Source: Dryococelus australis (lineage: Eukaryota > Arthropoda > Insecta > Phasmatodea > Phasmatidae). Taken from it: a stretch of DNA of 64,000 nt. Made by a program: the position numbers and the translations under genes. Each line of letters starts with the position of its first letter. The stretch's first letter is position 1. This document shows positions 45,860 to 59,137 of this stretch, piece after piece. The DNA lies in NCBI GenBank assembly GCA_029891345.1, contig CM056995.1, forward strand, positions 215,578,547 to 215,642,546, in the 5' to 3' direction. The notes beneath the pieces are model-generated. The model made no database searches, had not been told where the DNA came from, and was given only the letters and a program-made list of their open reading frames with translations.

Positions 45860-47678
45860 AGAGATATAGAACTGAACCATTAGTGTAGTGAATAAATTTG
45901 AATTAACTGATAAAAAAATATTCACGCAATGGAGACATTTTAAGTTATGTAACTAAATAAAGAGTATTGGATAATAAGTTATATCTGTGAGTAGGAGGTA
46001 AAGGCCACTACGTATATTCTAGAGAAAAAAAGATTTTTATATTGTCTTATTGTATTTTTCGAGCTATTTCCGAGTTGCAAAGAGCTATGTATATACTATA
46101 CGGAATAATAAAATATTTAGCCAATAGGACAGGACACTATATGCTATCATGGTATCGAGGTAAACTGCACTTCTGTAAATTTTCATATCGTGTCAGAGTA
46201 CATTTTACCTCCGATGCATAGATATGGAAAAATTTGATTATGCACTGTCTATAACTAAATAATATTTCGTGTCGTTGCAACAACTCTTTCCATATAAGCC
46301 ATATTGTACTGCGACAATAGTTCTTATGATTGGTTTCCTTAGTCCGACAAATTATGGTTATCGTATCAAGTAACATTTAAAATGCGTTTGTTGTCAACTC
46401 TTCAAAGCTTTGTCATAAATGCATGGCAAAATAAAAGTACTGTCTTAAACTCTCAGAGTAAGCCATTGTAGCTTACAGTGTTATTCATTCATTCATTCTG
46501 TTTGCATATGGCTGGTTTTTGCATATAATGTTGTTACATATTACCTAACTAAATGCGAAATGTTTATGCTACCAGGAACTGCTACGGATTTCTCTTTAAT
46601 TAATTTTTACACTACCAGACATTATATTATCTTCGATGTATCAAAATTCACAAGAAAAATTTCGCGTTCTTAATCGCAACCGAAAAATAACCCAAAAACT
46701 TGTACATGCATGCATATAACATACATGCGTAGGTGACTTACAGCTTTGGTTGGTTCCTAACAGAGGAATACTACCTTAAACGCAAACTTGAAGTACGTTT
46801 TCATTTTCAAAATATTTAACAAAACCTTCCCTCATCCAAAGACAATCTCATTAAATGAAGCTCTTTACTTTCATAAAATACTGCTTATCGTTAACAATAT
46901 TTACGTTAATAAAATTACGATTAACACATATTTTGTGTAAGACTATCTTTTATTGATTACACATTAGTCATAATAAATTGGCATTTTGGGCATAGCGTTT
47001 TTGAAATATCTATTCAGCTGCAACATATTGCAGAGAATGGCAGTTTTACTATCTGGGGTGTTGACTATGCTGTGTAATTTACAGTTACATACTTCTAGCC
47101 GCGATTTTCGTAAAGCGATATTATTTGCTCCAGGGTTCAGATCTTGCTCACAGTATTCGTAAACTATGGTGTGAAATATTTTTTTAATATCGGAAAATAT
47201 AAACCTTCCAATAAAATTCAACCCTTTCAATTAAATTTAACCATTTAAATTTCTGATCGAATTTGAATCGGATTAAGTATTAACCCTTTCAGTTAAATCG
47301 ATAATTTATCAATTAAACGCAATTATTCCGAGGTGGTGTAGGACCTGCCCGCCCCTACTACTACTTACGAAGGGTAATGTGTATTGTAAATTCATTATGT
47401 AACCACAAAATATGGACTGATAAAATTGCCCATTAACATGTTTTATGTCTTAAGCGTTAGTGTCATCTACCCGTTTTATTAAACATGTGTAAAGTGAAAT
47501 ATTAGGATATGACGAGTATATTTCCATAAACCTACTTTGTCCTTTTAGTTCTAGTCTTATAATAATTTTTGTTTACTTCTGTATTGTGAAACACGCAATG
47601 TAAAGTATATTGCCATGTCAACATATTGTAAATGAATTGTGGACTTATGAAGACCTCACTCATGATGATCCGACTTCT

Positions 47679-47680
<2 letters not shown>
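45860..47680. other. AT-rich intergenic DNA, nothing recognised
   Basis: Read on both strands; the open frames are short and lack motifs. Confidence 0.5.

Positions 47681-47745
<65 letters not shown>
47680..47745. repeat. (TA)n microsatellite
   Basis: About 32 uninterrupted TA units. Confidence 0.98.
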
Positions 47746-47747
<2 letters not shown>

Positions 47748-47989
47748 ATGAATAACGCAAAATAATTGTACTAACTTGACGATACCATGTATGAATGTAC
47801 TGCGTCCAAAGATGAGCCAGTGGATCTGGAAGTCTTCTATCAACAAATAAATAAGCATCATGTGATAATTATGACAACCATTCGTGTTTATTTAACACGA
47901 TATGTTCCAGTTATGGCATCAAAACAGATACTGTGCATTTACAAATACTGAGGAAGCTGTGAATAAAATCCTTTCTAAAATCACTGCTG

Positions 47990-48370
47990 TAAAAGTAAAA
48001 TAAAAACAAATGCCCTGGCGTTTACTAGTGCGGCAGGAAGTGTCGGGTGACGGGTTATATCGTAGAGACCCGCTTACCTGCTTGCACGCCGGGTCGAGTA
48101 GCCAAGTCTCGTAGAAGCTTCTGCCGGAGCTGGTGCCGAGTATTATATCGTGGCGTACAAAATTGACAGCTACGAGCAACACACGCGTTCAAGTCTTACC
48201 CAGAGTTCGAACGCGCGACCCCTCACACCGCGAGCTGGCACCAGACCCAAATGCAACACGCAGGACAATACGAACCACAGTCGCAGCCGGTCAGACGCAC
48301 ACGTACTCACGAGCCAGGCGTCTTGATTGCTCGAGCCGAGTTACACTAGTGTCCCGACACAATTAACGAC
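47990..48370 (-). other. GC-rich unidentified segment, possibly SINE-derived
   Basis: A CpG-rich block between AT-rich flanks. On the minus strand GTCGCGCGTTCGAACTCTGG resembles a B box, but no A box at proper spacing was found. Frames of 87 (-) and 77 (+) codons have no known motif. Confidence 0.35.
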
Positions 48371-48687
48371 GGAACATCCATTCGCTTTCTGAAAAAAGAA
48401 ATATATATATATTTTTATATTAAAGCGTGATGATGAAACATCACTGCACAGCACATTCCGAAAGTTCTAATTTTTGTGCAACGTTTCCTGATGGGCGAAC
48501 GGGTTCAAAGCCAGAATTCATGGCGTAGGCGGGAGTATCTATCTGAGATGAGGAGTGAAGAAATCGGAGCAGGGATCAAGGTCAGTCAACAAGGTCTTCA
48601 TTTGGTCCAGGCAACAAGGGCATATGACCTGCCTACCACGGAGGTCGCTGGTGAACAGTCCACAACGTTTACGATCTCTGCACCGAT

Positions 48688-48895
48688 TGAGGTGGCGCAG
48701 TGGTAACTCACTGGAACCGTGTTCGGGAGGACCCGGGTACGATTCCCGGCCCAGTCATTCAGGCGAATGCTGGGATGGGTCCTTAACAAAGCCCATGGCC
48801 GATTTCTTCCCCAATTCCCCTTCCCTGTGCAACTTGCACCGTCTCTAATGACCTCGCTGTCGGCGAGACGTTGACCCGAATTACCTACCTACCAT
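48688..48895 (+). repeat. tRNA-derived SINE, family 2
   Basis: The head has GAGGTGGCGCAGTGGTAAC (A box) and CGGGTACGATTCCCGGC (B box). The body ends CCCTGTGCAACTTGCACCG then AATGACCTCGCTGTCGGCGA. The shared 3' body recurs at 50640-50695. Confidence 0.8.
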
Positions 48896-48949
48896 ACCGA
48901 CCTCCGCGCTGTCCCGCTCTACAGCAGTTATAACATATTTCTATTATGG

Positions 48950-50440
48950 TACATTCACGGTTACTTTAAACTTTTCTGAAGCCATGCTAAAGTTCTACTT
49001 CCAGGATGTTCCTTCGCCTCATTCAAACAAAGCTTAACCAAGTTAAGGCTTATTATAGTTAGGTAAGAAACAAAACGAGGTTTCTTATGGGAGAGTTCTG
49101 GGTAGGGCATATTACCGCGCAGTGTTCCAAAAGGCAACTTTTAATTAAAATTGGAAGTTACGTGAATAGTAATGAAGAGAAAGATTTTACTTAGTTACGA
49201 AGTTACTTAATAACTAACCTATGATTACAGTAATTATCATGTTGTTAACATAGAAAATAAAGAAAATCTGGTACACATGCAACATTAGCGCTCAGCTAGT
49301 GACCAACATTTTTGGTTGCCGAACTTTTTAACATTGATCTTCCCAGCCAGAGTAGAAGGAATGTTAAAAAAGTTTAGCAAACAAGAGCAAAGGGACAACG
49401 CACCGCATTTGTGCCTACTCAGTAATATTCTGTATGAGAACTATTTCTTACTAGTCATTACCAACATACATATTTATCCCTGTTTTATATGTTATAATTA
49501 TTAATTAAACATTATAATTTATAAGTAAAATATAATTAAACGTCCAATTCCACCAAAATAAGATAATTTTATTGCGAAAAAAGAGTAAAACACTTGAGAT
49601 ATTACATATTTAGGAAACAACCAAACATGTCATACCTGCATGGGGTAATTTTTCAAACGTTTTATTCAAAAAGTGGACGGGCTATACAGTACGTTCTGTT
49701 AAAAATCTTTGGACTTTGCCTGGTTGATATGATATATATACATTAATTTAATAAGTATAAAAATAAAATTAAAATATCAATTAGCGTACAATAATTGAGA
49801 AACACTACAAAAATACAGGTATGCATTTGAGAACAGAACTATCACAAAAATTTCATGGTTATGAATCAAATTACAACGAAATATACTACATAAAGTCAAT
49901 ACAAACACTATCGATCACTGCCTTAATCACAATACTCAAAATGAGAACTAAACTAGACATTAAATAATATATCTGATAGTCGATATTAAGGGGGCCGCCT
50001 AGTAGAACATTCTAGACGCCTCGAGGTCACGTCCGGCCGGGAGGCAACATTGTGACTGCGATGGAAAATAGTATAAACCAGTTACGCGTGTGGTCAGTTT
50101 CCTCAGAATTGTAAGTGGTTTCTGTAGGGTTTTAATACAGCAATATGTTCAGAAAAGATATCGCATTGTCGCTATAGTTTAAAACAGTGTCTTACAAGAC
50201 ACCAAATATCCTAAACCAAGAGCTAACTACGTTCATTCTTGGTGAATTCGGCACATTACAAAGACCATATTCATGTTTCCATAACCAAATTTGTAAATTG
50301 CCAACAAAATATCGATTTAATTTCTATTTTGAAAAAAAAAATATTTACACTCACTGGAACATTCCTCAGATTTTTAGAACTTTTAATAGACACAAGTACC
50401 TACTTAAAGTGAGACATATAAGGCAACTAGGGAAGTCTCT
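48950..50440. other. AT-rich intergenic DNA, nothing firm
   Basis: A GC-rich stretch of about 70 bp at 49990-50060 starts with TTAAGGGGGCCGCC, resembling a TTAA-element end, but no partner was found. Confidence 0.4.
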
Positions 50441-50446
50441 TAAACA

Positions 50447-50713
50447 CATCCGCCTCCACATTGTACTGGGTGTGGATTGCAGCTTCCAAACAGCAAGATT
50501 GCGCATCCGAGAGGACCAGGGTTCAAATTTTGGTCCAACCTTCCTGATATCGGTTTTGCATGATTTCTCGTAATCTCCCCCACGCTAATGCTGGAATGGT
50601 ACCTTACCACAGGCCATGGTATAATCCTTCTCCGTTCCTGCTTCCCTGAGCAACTTGCTTCGTCTCCAGTGACCTCGCTGTTGTCGAGACATCGAAGCCA
50701 TACCACAGCCTCC
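50447..50713 (+). repeat. tRNA-derived SINE, family 2, diverged copy
   Basis: A weak tRNA head, with GGGTTCAAATTTTGGTCC as B-box remnant, followed by the family 2 body GGCCATGGTATAATCC, CCCTGAGCAACTTGCTTCG, AGTGACCTCGCTGTTGTCGA. Directly followed by a family 1 SINE. Confidence 0.7.
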
Positions 50714-50716
50714 AGT

Positions 50717-50955
50717 GGGGACATTTGGTGTAGAAGTAGTAATACTCGCCTCCCGCTATGGCGAACAATGTTCGATTCTCGGCGGGTGTCACCTATATTC
50801 TTGCATATGGCAAACGTGGTGGTCGTTACCGTTGACGGCCGGGTTTTCTCGGCCACTCTTGTTTCCTCCATCCTTGCATTCCACTACTGCTCCATCTTCA
50901 CCACATTTTCACTCTCAACGACACTGAAGACCTCGCTTATTAAGCGCGTTCAAGA
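50717..50955 (+). repeat. tRNA-derived SINE, family 1, diverged copy S6
   Basis: TTGGTGTAGAAGTAGTAATA head remnant, ACTCGCCTCCCGCTATGGCG, TGTTCGATTCTCGGCG (B box), GGCCGGGTTTTCTCGG, and TGAAGACCTCGCTTATTAAG. Confidence 0.7.
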
Positions 50956-50959
50956 AGTT

Positions 50960-52855
50960 AAAATTATTTTCTACATTGTTTAGCATACTGCATCTTTTTT
51001 TTTGGCGCAATATGAAATAATAGTCAAAAAGGCGTGACATTGGAGGAACACGACTTTACATAAACGAATGTGATGCGTTGTAAGAGTTTTAATGTTAGGC
51101 CGATACCTACTGTTTTCGTACAAATCTAAAATTACAAAATCAGTACGCACTACAGCTCAAATTCATTACTCAAATTATAAGAATGCAATGAAATATTTTT
51201 TGAAAAAAATTGTTATATATATTTCGTTTGTAGTTAAATTCTTACTTTTGAAATAAAATTTTATGTCAATAAAAGTTCAAAGCTAAACTTTCACAGCAAG
51301 AGAACCAAATGTCAAATTTCAAAGAAATTACATCATTCTACTCCTGTAGCTTCAAGAGGCACTTCAGCAGAATTAAAATTTTGTGTTGGGAATAAAATTT
51401 TAAAATTTGTACCAATTAAGTTTTTAAAATTAAATTGTTTTATTTTCACAAGAAATACATAATGAATATTAATTTACTGTTGGTTTTGGTATTTTTATGA
51501 AGTTATCATCGATACCGTGTCACGGAAATATAAAATGTATGAAAATATAGACTTTTGAACAGTTTTAAGAACGAACCACAACCGCTCTACAACAACAAAA
51601 AAAAAAAACTAAAAACACAGTCTCTAGAGTGGTCCTGGGAGCCCCTCGAACACACCCCACAGCCGTGACGTACTCGCAGGTCACTGGTCCCACGCCACGA
51701 ATGTCACCCTCCGTACACAGATAAGTCCTGTACATCATTTCAATGTCTCCCGAAACTCAGTGCCTACGAGGTTAAACGCTCTGGTCGTGAATTCTTCTGC
51801 ACTATATGCGTGACACAATTATGTTTTCCACTCACTGGTTCGCTCGCTCTTTCGCTAACTACAACTGGGCTGCCACTTTCTTTCGGCTGAGATGTGCGAA
51901 GGCCAGTATATGCAGGTCCGTCAATTAGGTCCTGATTGTTCGACAGCTTTCCTGCCCAATGTAGCATAAGAGGGCGTTGAGATGTTTCTTGGCAGACAAA
52001 GCCATTCTCCGTCTCGCTAGCCACAGAACTGTCACATGTTTGTCAAAACACCGAAACTTGTCCTGCTGGTTGTAGTGTCCACCTGTCCCTTTCCATCACC
52101 CCTTATATATTTGTCTTTCCAGCCGCGAGTGTGAATCACCTGCGGGGAAATATGCAAAATGGGCGTGATCCCATATGGCAGGATGTATCCAGGACGATGT
52201 CACGAACTTTCAGGGATCATGGGAGAAGGGAACCAGCGTCCATTTAAGATAAACTCCAGTTTGTAAACACCTCTGTCGAACGATACAATGAAAGCAGCTT
52301 TGGGGTGCTCATTACAGTGGAATACTACAAAAATTTCTTAAGTACTTCTATAGTGAACTAGTTATTGTTTTACCCTGCAGTACATACTTAAATATTTTAC
52401 TACAAACTCATAACTATGTCACAATATGGATTCTACCAAATTTTGGTAGAATCGATATTATGACAGTGTTATGGGTTCGCAGTTTAGTTTTTATACCTAT
52501 ATTGCAGCTTAAAGTCAACAGCTGGTTCGCTAAAGATGCACTTTTAAAACTTTCATGTTTATAAATACAATTAAGCAAGAAACACCAAGAATCCAAAATG
52601 GCGGATGAAGCTTACTCTTAAAGGACTTTGCGAACTAATTTAATGTACTAATGTACTAAGTACACGACCGGAAAGCTATGAAGGACTCAGTTCACTAAAG
52701 GAGTTCAACGGCACGTCTTCCAGCGTCAATGCAGGCATGTCAACATCACACGAAGCTCTGTCGCATCCAGTGTCAACACACCGAATGCCATCTACTGTGC
52801 ATTAGTGGAGCATACATTCCCCACCACCTTGAGCTATGCTACACCTACAGGACAT
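50960..52855. other. Intergenic DNA, nothing recognised
   Basis: A GC-rich patch at 51620-52220 includes an 86-codon minus-strand frame (51764-52024) that I cannot identify. An inverted pair TCTACCAAATTTTGGTAGA sits at 52430. Confidence 0.4.
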
Positions 52856-52861
52856 GTTGGT

Positions 52862-52975
52862 AGACTCATGACATTGCGGTTAACATTCTTAACTGTCATA
52901 CTCCAGGCACCAAGTTCGATTCCCGGCCCAGGCAATGATGTGTTTCATGGTTTACAGGCTTCAAGGTCATGTTAG
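52862..52975 (+). repeat. tRNA-derived SINE head fragment
   Basis: TTGCGGTTAACATTCTTAACTG then CAAGTTCGATTCCCGGCCC (B box), followed by a short unrelated body. Confidence 0.6.
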
Positions 52976-53710
52976 TACTTTACCTTAGGAGATTACACGC
53001 CCCGACCGCCGTGGTTATTAAAAAACTTCACCATAAGATCACACGGTTCTGTGTTCCTATCCCAAGTAAGTCACTGAGAAGTGTTGAATTTTTATTTCTA
53101 ATTGTGGTAGACAATCTTCTTCAGGTGGCGGGAAAGGAGTCATTAGTGCAGTTTAGTATCGGTTATGTGCGTTAAAGTGGGCACCTTTGAAACAACCTTT
53201 CAAAGAAATCACTATTCATAACTTCATACACCGGATGTTTTTGAACACCGACAATCACCAACAGGTTTATTCCTCACGAAAATGTAACACCGAAATGCAC
53301 ATATACTTTTTCCCAGAAATTATTTTTACAAGTGGTGCTCCGCCACAAAATCCTGATATGTCAAGAAACAAACATTCTGTTTTGAAAGTTATGCATTAAT
53401 TTCTTGAAAATTGTTTGCCTGAGAATGTGCAGAGAAAACGATATTATCTGTTAATTTACACATGCTGTTTCATAAGACGTCTTAATTTTCGAGTATATCT
53501 TACGGTTACAAAGTTTTATTCAAAAATAAAGATGCCGACTCACATTTTCACCATGAAAGGGAACGATACTGCCAACCGCGTGTTCTGAGGCATAAAATCT
53601 CTGTTCCACAAAACACGATTCACTGATTTGTTTCTTAGTCGCAAGTAGTCTCTAATATTTTGACGAAAATAATTTAAAATTGGATATTTGGGACCGCAAG
53701 ACTCTCTTAA

Positions 53711-54098
53711 GGGCCCTGCCTACCGGTTGGCATCTGCGAAATTTTAATAGAAAATCCCAAGTTAAGAAAATTTTGCTTTAGTGCGTTAATTTTAAAGATA
53801 GGCGTTTGAAACTAAATGTATTCTTCACAAATTTCCAAGGAGAAGATCCCTACAGTTGTGATGTTTCCGTAACATGCGTAGCCTAATTGGATAGAATTTT
53901 AAAAAAATACGTTTTACGAAAAAGTATACACTTCCTACCTACATTGAAAATATACGCTTATGAAAAAAAAAAAAAAATTCTCGAAGAATACATTTTGTTT
54001 GAAAAGCATATTTATAAAATTAACGCACGGAGGTGAAATTTCCTTAACATGGGATTTTCTATTACAATTCCGCAGCAGTCAGCTGGTAGGGAGTGCCA
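53711..54098. mobile_element. TTAA-flanked MITE T1, 388 bp, with about 115-bp arms
   Basis: TTAA at 53707-53710 and 54099-54102. The left arm starts GGGCCCTGCCTACCGGTTGG; the right arm (reverse complement) starts TGGCACTCCCTACCAGCTGA. Pairing continues through TAATAGAAAATCCCAxGTTAA and GTGCGTTAATTTTA to AAATGTATTCTTC. TTAA duplications are typical of piggyBac and Kolobok. Confidence 0.88.
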
Positions 54099-54369
54099 TT
54101 AATAATAAATAATGTGGGTAAGTGATACATATACCTGCCCGAGTTTGTCAGTGTTCTTCACGAACAGCCTATATATTACATTACTCACTGGAATATATGC
54201 TTCATGTTAAGTTGGCAGCGAATTTATAAAAGTAGTTCTTAACACCTGAAGTATTGCGAGTGTAATGTTTAAATACGTGGCCGCTGAACTTAGCATTTCT
54301 TCTTTTGTAGACGTTATAGTATGGATTTGTGTATAAGTAACGAATTGGCAGTCCTAACAATTCCAAGAT

Positions 54370-54511
54370 TTTACCTGGATGGCGCATTAAAAACGTGATG
54401 AGGCCCGCGGCAAGGTTAATTTTACTAGAGCAGAAGAATACGCCGTGAGAAGTAAAAACAGAGCCTAGGCAAGGCTTTGAAAAGTGTTTAATTAACCTGA
54501 ACAGCCTACGA
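54370..54511. mobile_element. MITE family A fragment, degenerate
   Basis: GATGGCGCATTAAAAACGTGATGAGGCCC, AGCAGAAGAATACGC and a right end ATTAACCTGAACAGCCTA fit the family order. The left part is lost or decayed; a second right-end-like sequence (TTCACGAACAGCCTAT) lies at 54155. Confidence 0.55.
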
Positions 54512-54597
54512 CAATATTAATAATACAGAAGAGCACGGAAGATAAGATTGTTTATCACCATAGTTGTCCTCGTACATTCCAAGTCTGAAGGGTCGTA

Positions 54598-54832
54598 TAG
54601 GCTATTCACAGTAAAGTGAGCACTTTTGAAAGCCCTCTTATTTGGAATAATAGTCAATAGATACATTTTATTTTAGCCTTAGACGTTAACTCCAGAATGC
54701 TGAGGATTATACACACTGTGTTTATTACTTACATGGCCATATTTATTTTAAAAGTTTGTTAAAGGATAAAATATGGCTGAAAGGAAAAAGTAAATAGAGA
54801 CTCCAAAGTGCTCGCTTTACCGTGAGCAGCGT
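54598..54832. mobile_element. MITE family B copy B4, inverted orientation
   Basis: TAGGCTATTCACAGTAAAGT at left, GCTTTACCGTGAGCAGCGTA at right. The internal order is reversed relative to B2 (GGAATAATAGTCAATAG first, CACACTGTGTTTATTAC later). Confidence 0.87.
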
Positions 54833-54839
54833 ATATCCA

Positions 54840-56500
54840 AACGGTTTGCAAACAGCATTGACGACAGCATAAACAGTCCAGCTGGAGTCAACGATGGTAC
54901 TACTAAAGATTAAATCGGTATGTTGGTCGTAAGCATGCTATTAAACGAATACTTCAGCTTTATATCTACAATCCAATAGCTCGCTGGTCGGACCTGGTAT
55001 TCCAAATTTTAGGAAGAGTTTTTACTTTGGCGGGGAAATATATATATTGTTAATTTTCGAGCATGCTTAATAATAACCTGAAGATTTTTATGGAAGAGCT
55101 GGGGGAGCAGGCTGAATGCTGAAAACGCCAGGGAAGAGAGAGTGATCTGTCGCCGCTCACACCACACGAAGAACTGTGATGTGGCGCACCTTTGATTACA
55201 TTAATTATGTGCAGGGGACGACGAGATATTATGCGACCAACAACCAATCACGAGCAGGAAATGTGATGTTATCGTGAAATCACCAGTACAGTCTAGCGGT
55301 AGTGGCGGGTCTTGGGCTGTAGTGTGTAAATGGTGGTCGGGTGACGACACAACATGGCAGCCGGCTGGCTTCGGCTCTGCTCCCCCATCACTTTGTGCCG
55401 GCGCAATCCATTTTATTATACTGACGATGTTGGAAAATGGCTTTTGAAGTAAAAGAAATCACATTGAAATTCATTTTCCTCAGTGATTTTGCAGAAGAGT
55501 GATACCTAAGTCCTGGAAGAATATAATTTTCACTGCCATCGTAGATTTGAAGTGCGAAATTTCCGCGACATGTAGCATTATTCTCAGGTTCAGGAGCAAG
55601 ATTTTCGAAACAAAAAAGGTTCTGGCGAAACTCTCGAGACCGGAGGAAAATTTGTTCTACAACTTTACGGTGACGGTGAAAATAAATAGTTGAGATATCT
55701 TTATTCGTTAAATCATCGACTAAAACTAACTTTTAATCTTCCATCATTTCCTCAAATGTAATCTGTTCTTCGATATATCTCTTTTCAACATTAGTAGATT
55801 CAGATATTCCTTTGGGAAGGGAAATGGGGAGGGCAAATATTTCCACTTTTGTGTTTTGCAATGGGAGGGGTGCATGTTTTCATCATAAATTTGGGAAACA
55901 ATATTAAATTAATCAAATAAAATCACGATTTGAGACAATTAATTATGATAATATTTTAGTCCAGTTTTGAAACACATTCGCAGGGGAGTTTCATGTAAGT
56001 GTAATTTTTGTCGGTGTCTGTTGGTGAGGGTAGAGGAGGGGGGGGGGGGTATCCCCTCTCAATCTTCTCCGGATCCACCCCTTGTTTTCAAACGTATCAC
56101 AAAATTCAAAATTGAATTGGAAACGGATCGATTTTCGACGACAAACAGGAGCTGGAAAGTAATCCCGAATGGGCAAGCTCTTAGATTGCTCATTTAAAAC
56201 ACTTGCACACCCATAATTTCTCATAGACTTCAATACCTTAAAATTGTAAATTCCACGAAGAGAACATTTAGTTGTAGAACCCTGGTTGAACGATCTGAAA
56301 CAATGTAGCGGATTGTTTTGCTTTGATTATGACACAGTTATAGAACAAGAGGAATGTGATGATCCTGTTGATGTGCAATTTTTTCGCTTTATTTACTTAA
56401 CAATAACTTCCTCCTGAAAAAAAAGTGTATTAAAGCAATACATCGCCCTTTTCAATCAGGAATAGGAAAGGAATAGACCAGGACGTGCATTCACATGGAG
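54840..56500. other. Intergenic DNA, nothing firm
   Basis: A GC-richer patch at 55100-55430 and poly-G at 56038-56049. No gene motif. Confidence 0.4.
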
Positions 56501-56514
56501 CGATTTCGGAAAAC

Positions 56515-56605
56515 TCCTCGAACAGGAAATCAGAACGACCGGTAGTCGAACCCAGATCTTCTCCAATGCGAGTTGAGTCGTTTATTACTCTGCTACCTCG
56601 CCCGT
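56515..56605 (-). repeat. tRNA-derived SINE head, third type
   Basis: On the minus strand CGGGCGAGGTAGCAGAGTAA (A-box region) and TCTGGGTTCGACTACCGGTC (B box) at tRNA spacing. Confidence 0.65.
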
Positions 56606-56609
56606 TTAT

Positions 56610-57805
56610 TTTTTTTAATTAGAAAGTTTTTTTAAACGCAAGATGCCTTTTACATCATACTCGTTCCGACACCACTAATATTATCTTTTTCCCAGCTTTT
56701 ACTCCATGTTACTTTACTGTACTCTCGGAGTAGTATTTCGGAACACCCCGCCCTACTAGGTCGCGGCAGTGTTGCAAGACCTTCGCGATGGAAACTCCCA
56801 TACTAATGTAAACATTTCCCAAGTTTTTCTCATATTGAATTTTTACAACCGAAGAAACAAATAAGTTTACTTGGAAACTAAAATAAGTATATGAATTGTT
56901 GTATAACAATTCCAAAAAATAAAATAATATATATTACTGAAATTTAGAATTAAAATTTTAGAAAAAAAATGGATTTCTAAAATGTATAAACTCACCTCCA
57001 GTCGTACAGTACTTCGGAGTTGTGCAGAAATAGATCGGTTTGAGTAACACTTAAGGTATTGCACAGAGTAGAAGCTCTATGGGGGGAGTTTGGGATAATA
57101 AATACATGGCAGAATAACTTGACCAACATTGGATAAGTTAAGCGTGCTGGTAACGAACAACTTGTTATTTTATATTTGTAGCATATAACGTACAATATAT
57201 AGACATTATCTATGACTACTTTTCCCTCAAATACAGTTTATTTAGTGTTTGCAAAATTACATTTCATGGTAGAAATTCTTTTGGCAATGTTCAAATAAAA
57301 TAAAACACAATATTTCGCAGAAAATTTCGCAAGGGCAACGGAAAGACCTTGTTTTAGTCAATTTTAAAGTATTTTTACAAAAAGATAATTTTCAAAAATT
57401 CAGGATGAGCGAAAATTGCAAAAACATTTTCTTGTACGATTTTATAGACATCTCGATGATTCTTTTGGTAACTTCTTTCATTGCAAATTACTTTTTTTTT
57501 ACTTATATTAGTTTTCATTACTAATACGTTCCTAAAACAGTCAAATTGTGATTTTGACGTGTATTTACGTAAAAACTGGGGGAATGATTTTTTTTTGCGA
57601 GGAAAGAGCAATCATAATGTCGAAAAGTCACAGAAAAATAATTTTACTACCGGACTCTTCTAAGATTAAAAGTGAAATCGATCTTAGATACCAACAAACG
57701 TATTCAGTACGTATTTCTGAAATATGGTCGAAAGTGGCGCCGATGAAAAATAAATCGAAATAAAAACACTGTGTTAAAATTTTCCACGATTTTGTTGGTT
57801 TTTTC
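56610..57805. other. AT-rich intergenic DNA, nothing recognised
   Basis: Short open frames without motifs. Confidence 0.5.
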
Positions 57806-57812
57806 AATTAAG

Positions 57813-58191
57813 GCCAGGCTTCACCATACGTAGGCGTATAGGGAATCAAAGGCTAAATACGGACAAAGATCTCTGAGTCATTTTTTTTTGATAGTATTTT
57901 CAACTAAGGCTTTTTTGTTTAAGATTGAACGCATCTACATTGGTAAACCATTCAAATTTAAATTTTAAATGCACTTCTTAATTATTTATAAAATGTCATA
58001 ATTTTATAAATAATGAAAACGTACATTTGAAACTAAAACAATAAAATTCGGTAGGTTTACAAATCTAGATGAGTTCAATTTCTAACTGTAAATCTTTAGT
58101 TGAAAATACTACCACAAAAAAAAGACTGATATATCTTTGTCTGAATGCAGCCTTTGATTCCCTATACACCCATGCATGGTGATGCCTAGCC
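57813..58191. mobile_element. TTAA-flanked MITE T2, 379 bp, with about 145-bp arms
   Basis: TTAA at 57809-57812 and 58192-58195. The left arm starts GGCCAGGCTTCACCATACG; the right arm (reverse complement) starts GGCTAGGCATCACCATGCA. Pairing continues through GTATAGGGAATCAAAGGCT, ACAAAGAT, GTATTTTCAACTAA and TTGAACxCATCTA to GTAAACC. Long arms and size resemble T1, sequence does not. Confidence 0.9.
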
Positions 58192-58199
58192 TTAATTTC

Positions 58200-59135
58200 C
58201 CCTTTTCCACACATTCTCTCTGCCGTGAGAAATGTCTTGTCAGTGAGTGTCGTAGGAAGCTGACACAGAGACGCAGGGTTGTTGGATCACTCTTCTCCTC
58301 GATGGGGAACTAACAGACTGGTCAGTTTGCGATGGGGTCACACATCCTCGACCCCGCGCTGCTGATAAGCCACTGTGCTCTCTCTGGGCGCCAAGCATCA
58401 ATGCAGATAGTATCTTTCCTAAACCTCAGCTCCTCTCGCCGCCTCAGACATACAACCAAAAAACACACGAAATAAAATGCATCTCGATACGATACGAGTG
58501 TGTCCCGTTACATGAGGCTCGAAATAGTTACGTGATAAAAAGAACCATGCTGTTAAGGGTCGTATGTACCGAAAATTTTACTGTAAGATCGTTGTTTGCG
58601 CGTAAACGCGTATATCCGTAAATAAACGTTCTGGAAATATGAATTCTTGTCAGAAAAAAAAAAAATATCTATGGCCCCATTTTTTATACTTTGGCATATT
58701 AAGTGTATTCTTGGAGAAAAAAATTCGTGAAAATGGTTAAATATCTCATTTTTAAAGCTTGCCTACGCAGTTGCCTTGAGCGGAAAGAGAAAACTACAAA
58801 GATACGGACGGCGTTAAATCTGTGGGTTTTTATCGCGTGTAATAAAACCCCACTGTTACAGATTTAATTTGCACAGTACAGAATTAGGACGGAAACACTG
58901 CACGCCTTGCCGTAGGAGCTATGAGGCGCTAGAAGTGCGTGTTAGTGTCGCCCGTATAGCTCCCTCGCTTCTTGACCTTGGACGCGCAGATACATAGTCC
59001 CCTTGAGTGCACAAAAAAATCAATTCATAAATAACTGATCTTATTCGGTAGCCCTCTTTAGAACTTTTTAATACCTTTTACTGCGTGTTCTTTCACCACA
59101 ACTAAAATTAACATTGCCATTGACCTAAGTAGTGT
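58200..59135. other. Intergenic DNA with a GC-rich patch
   Basis: 58200-58450 is GC-richer and unidentified. A possible TTAA element start (TTAAGGGTCGTATGTACC) at 58553 lacks a convincing partner. Confidence 0.35.
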
Positions 59136-59137
59136 TT

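Noticed and set aside
45505-45861. 118-codon plus frame facing an 84-codon minus frame
   Set aside because: Both are mirror products of the foldback element 45416-45790, with no protein motif.
58553-58820. Third TTAA MITE (TTAAGGGTCGTATGTACC ... GTCCGTATCTT inverted)
   Set aside because: Only a few bases pair at the ends and the arms do not align inward, unlike T1 and T2.
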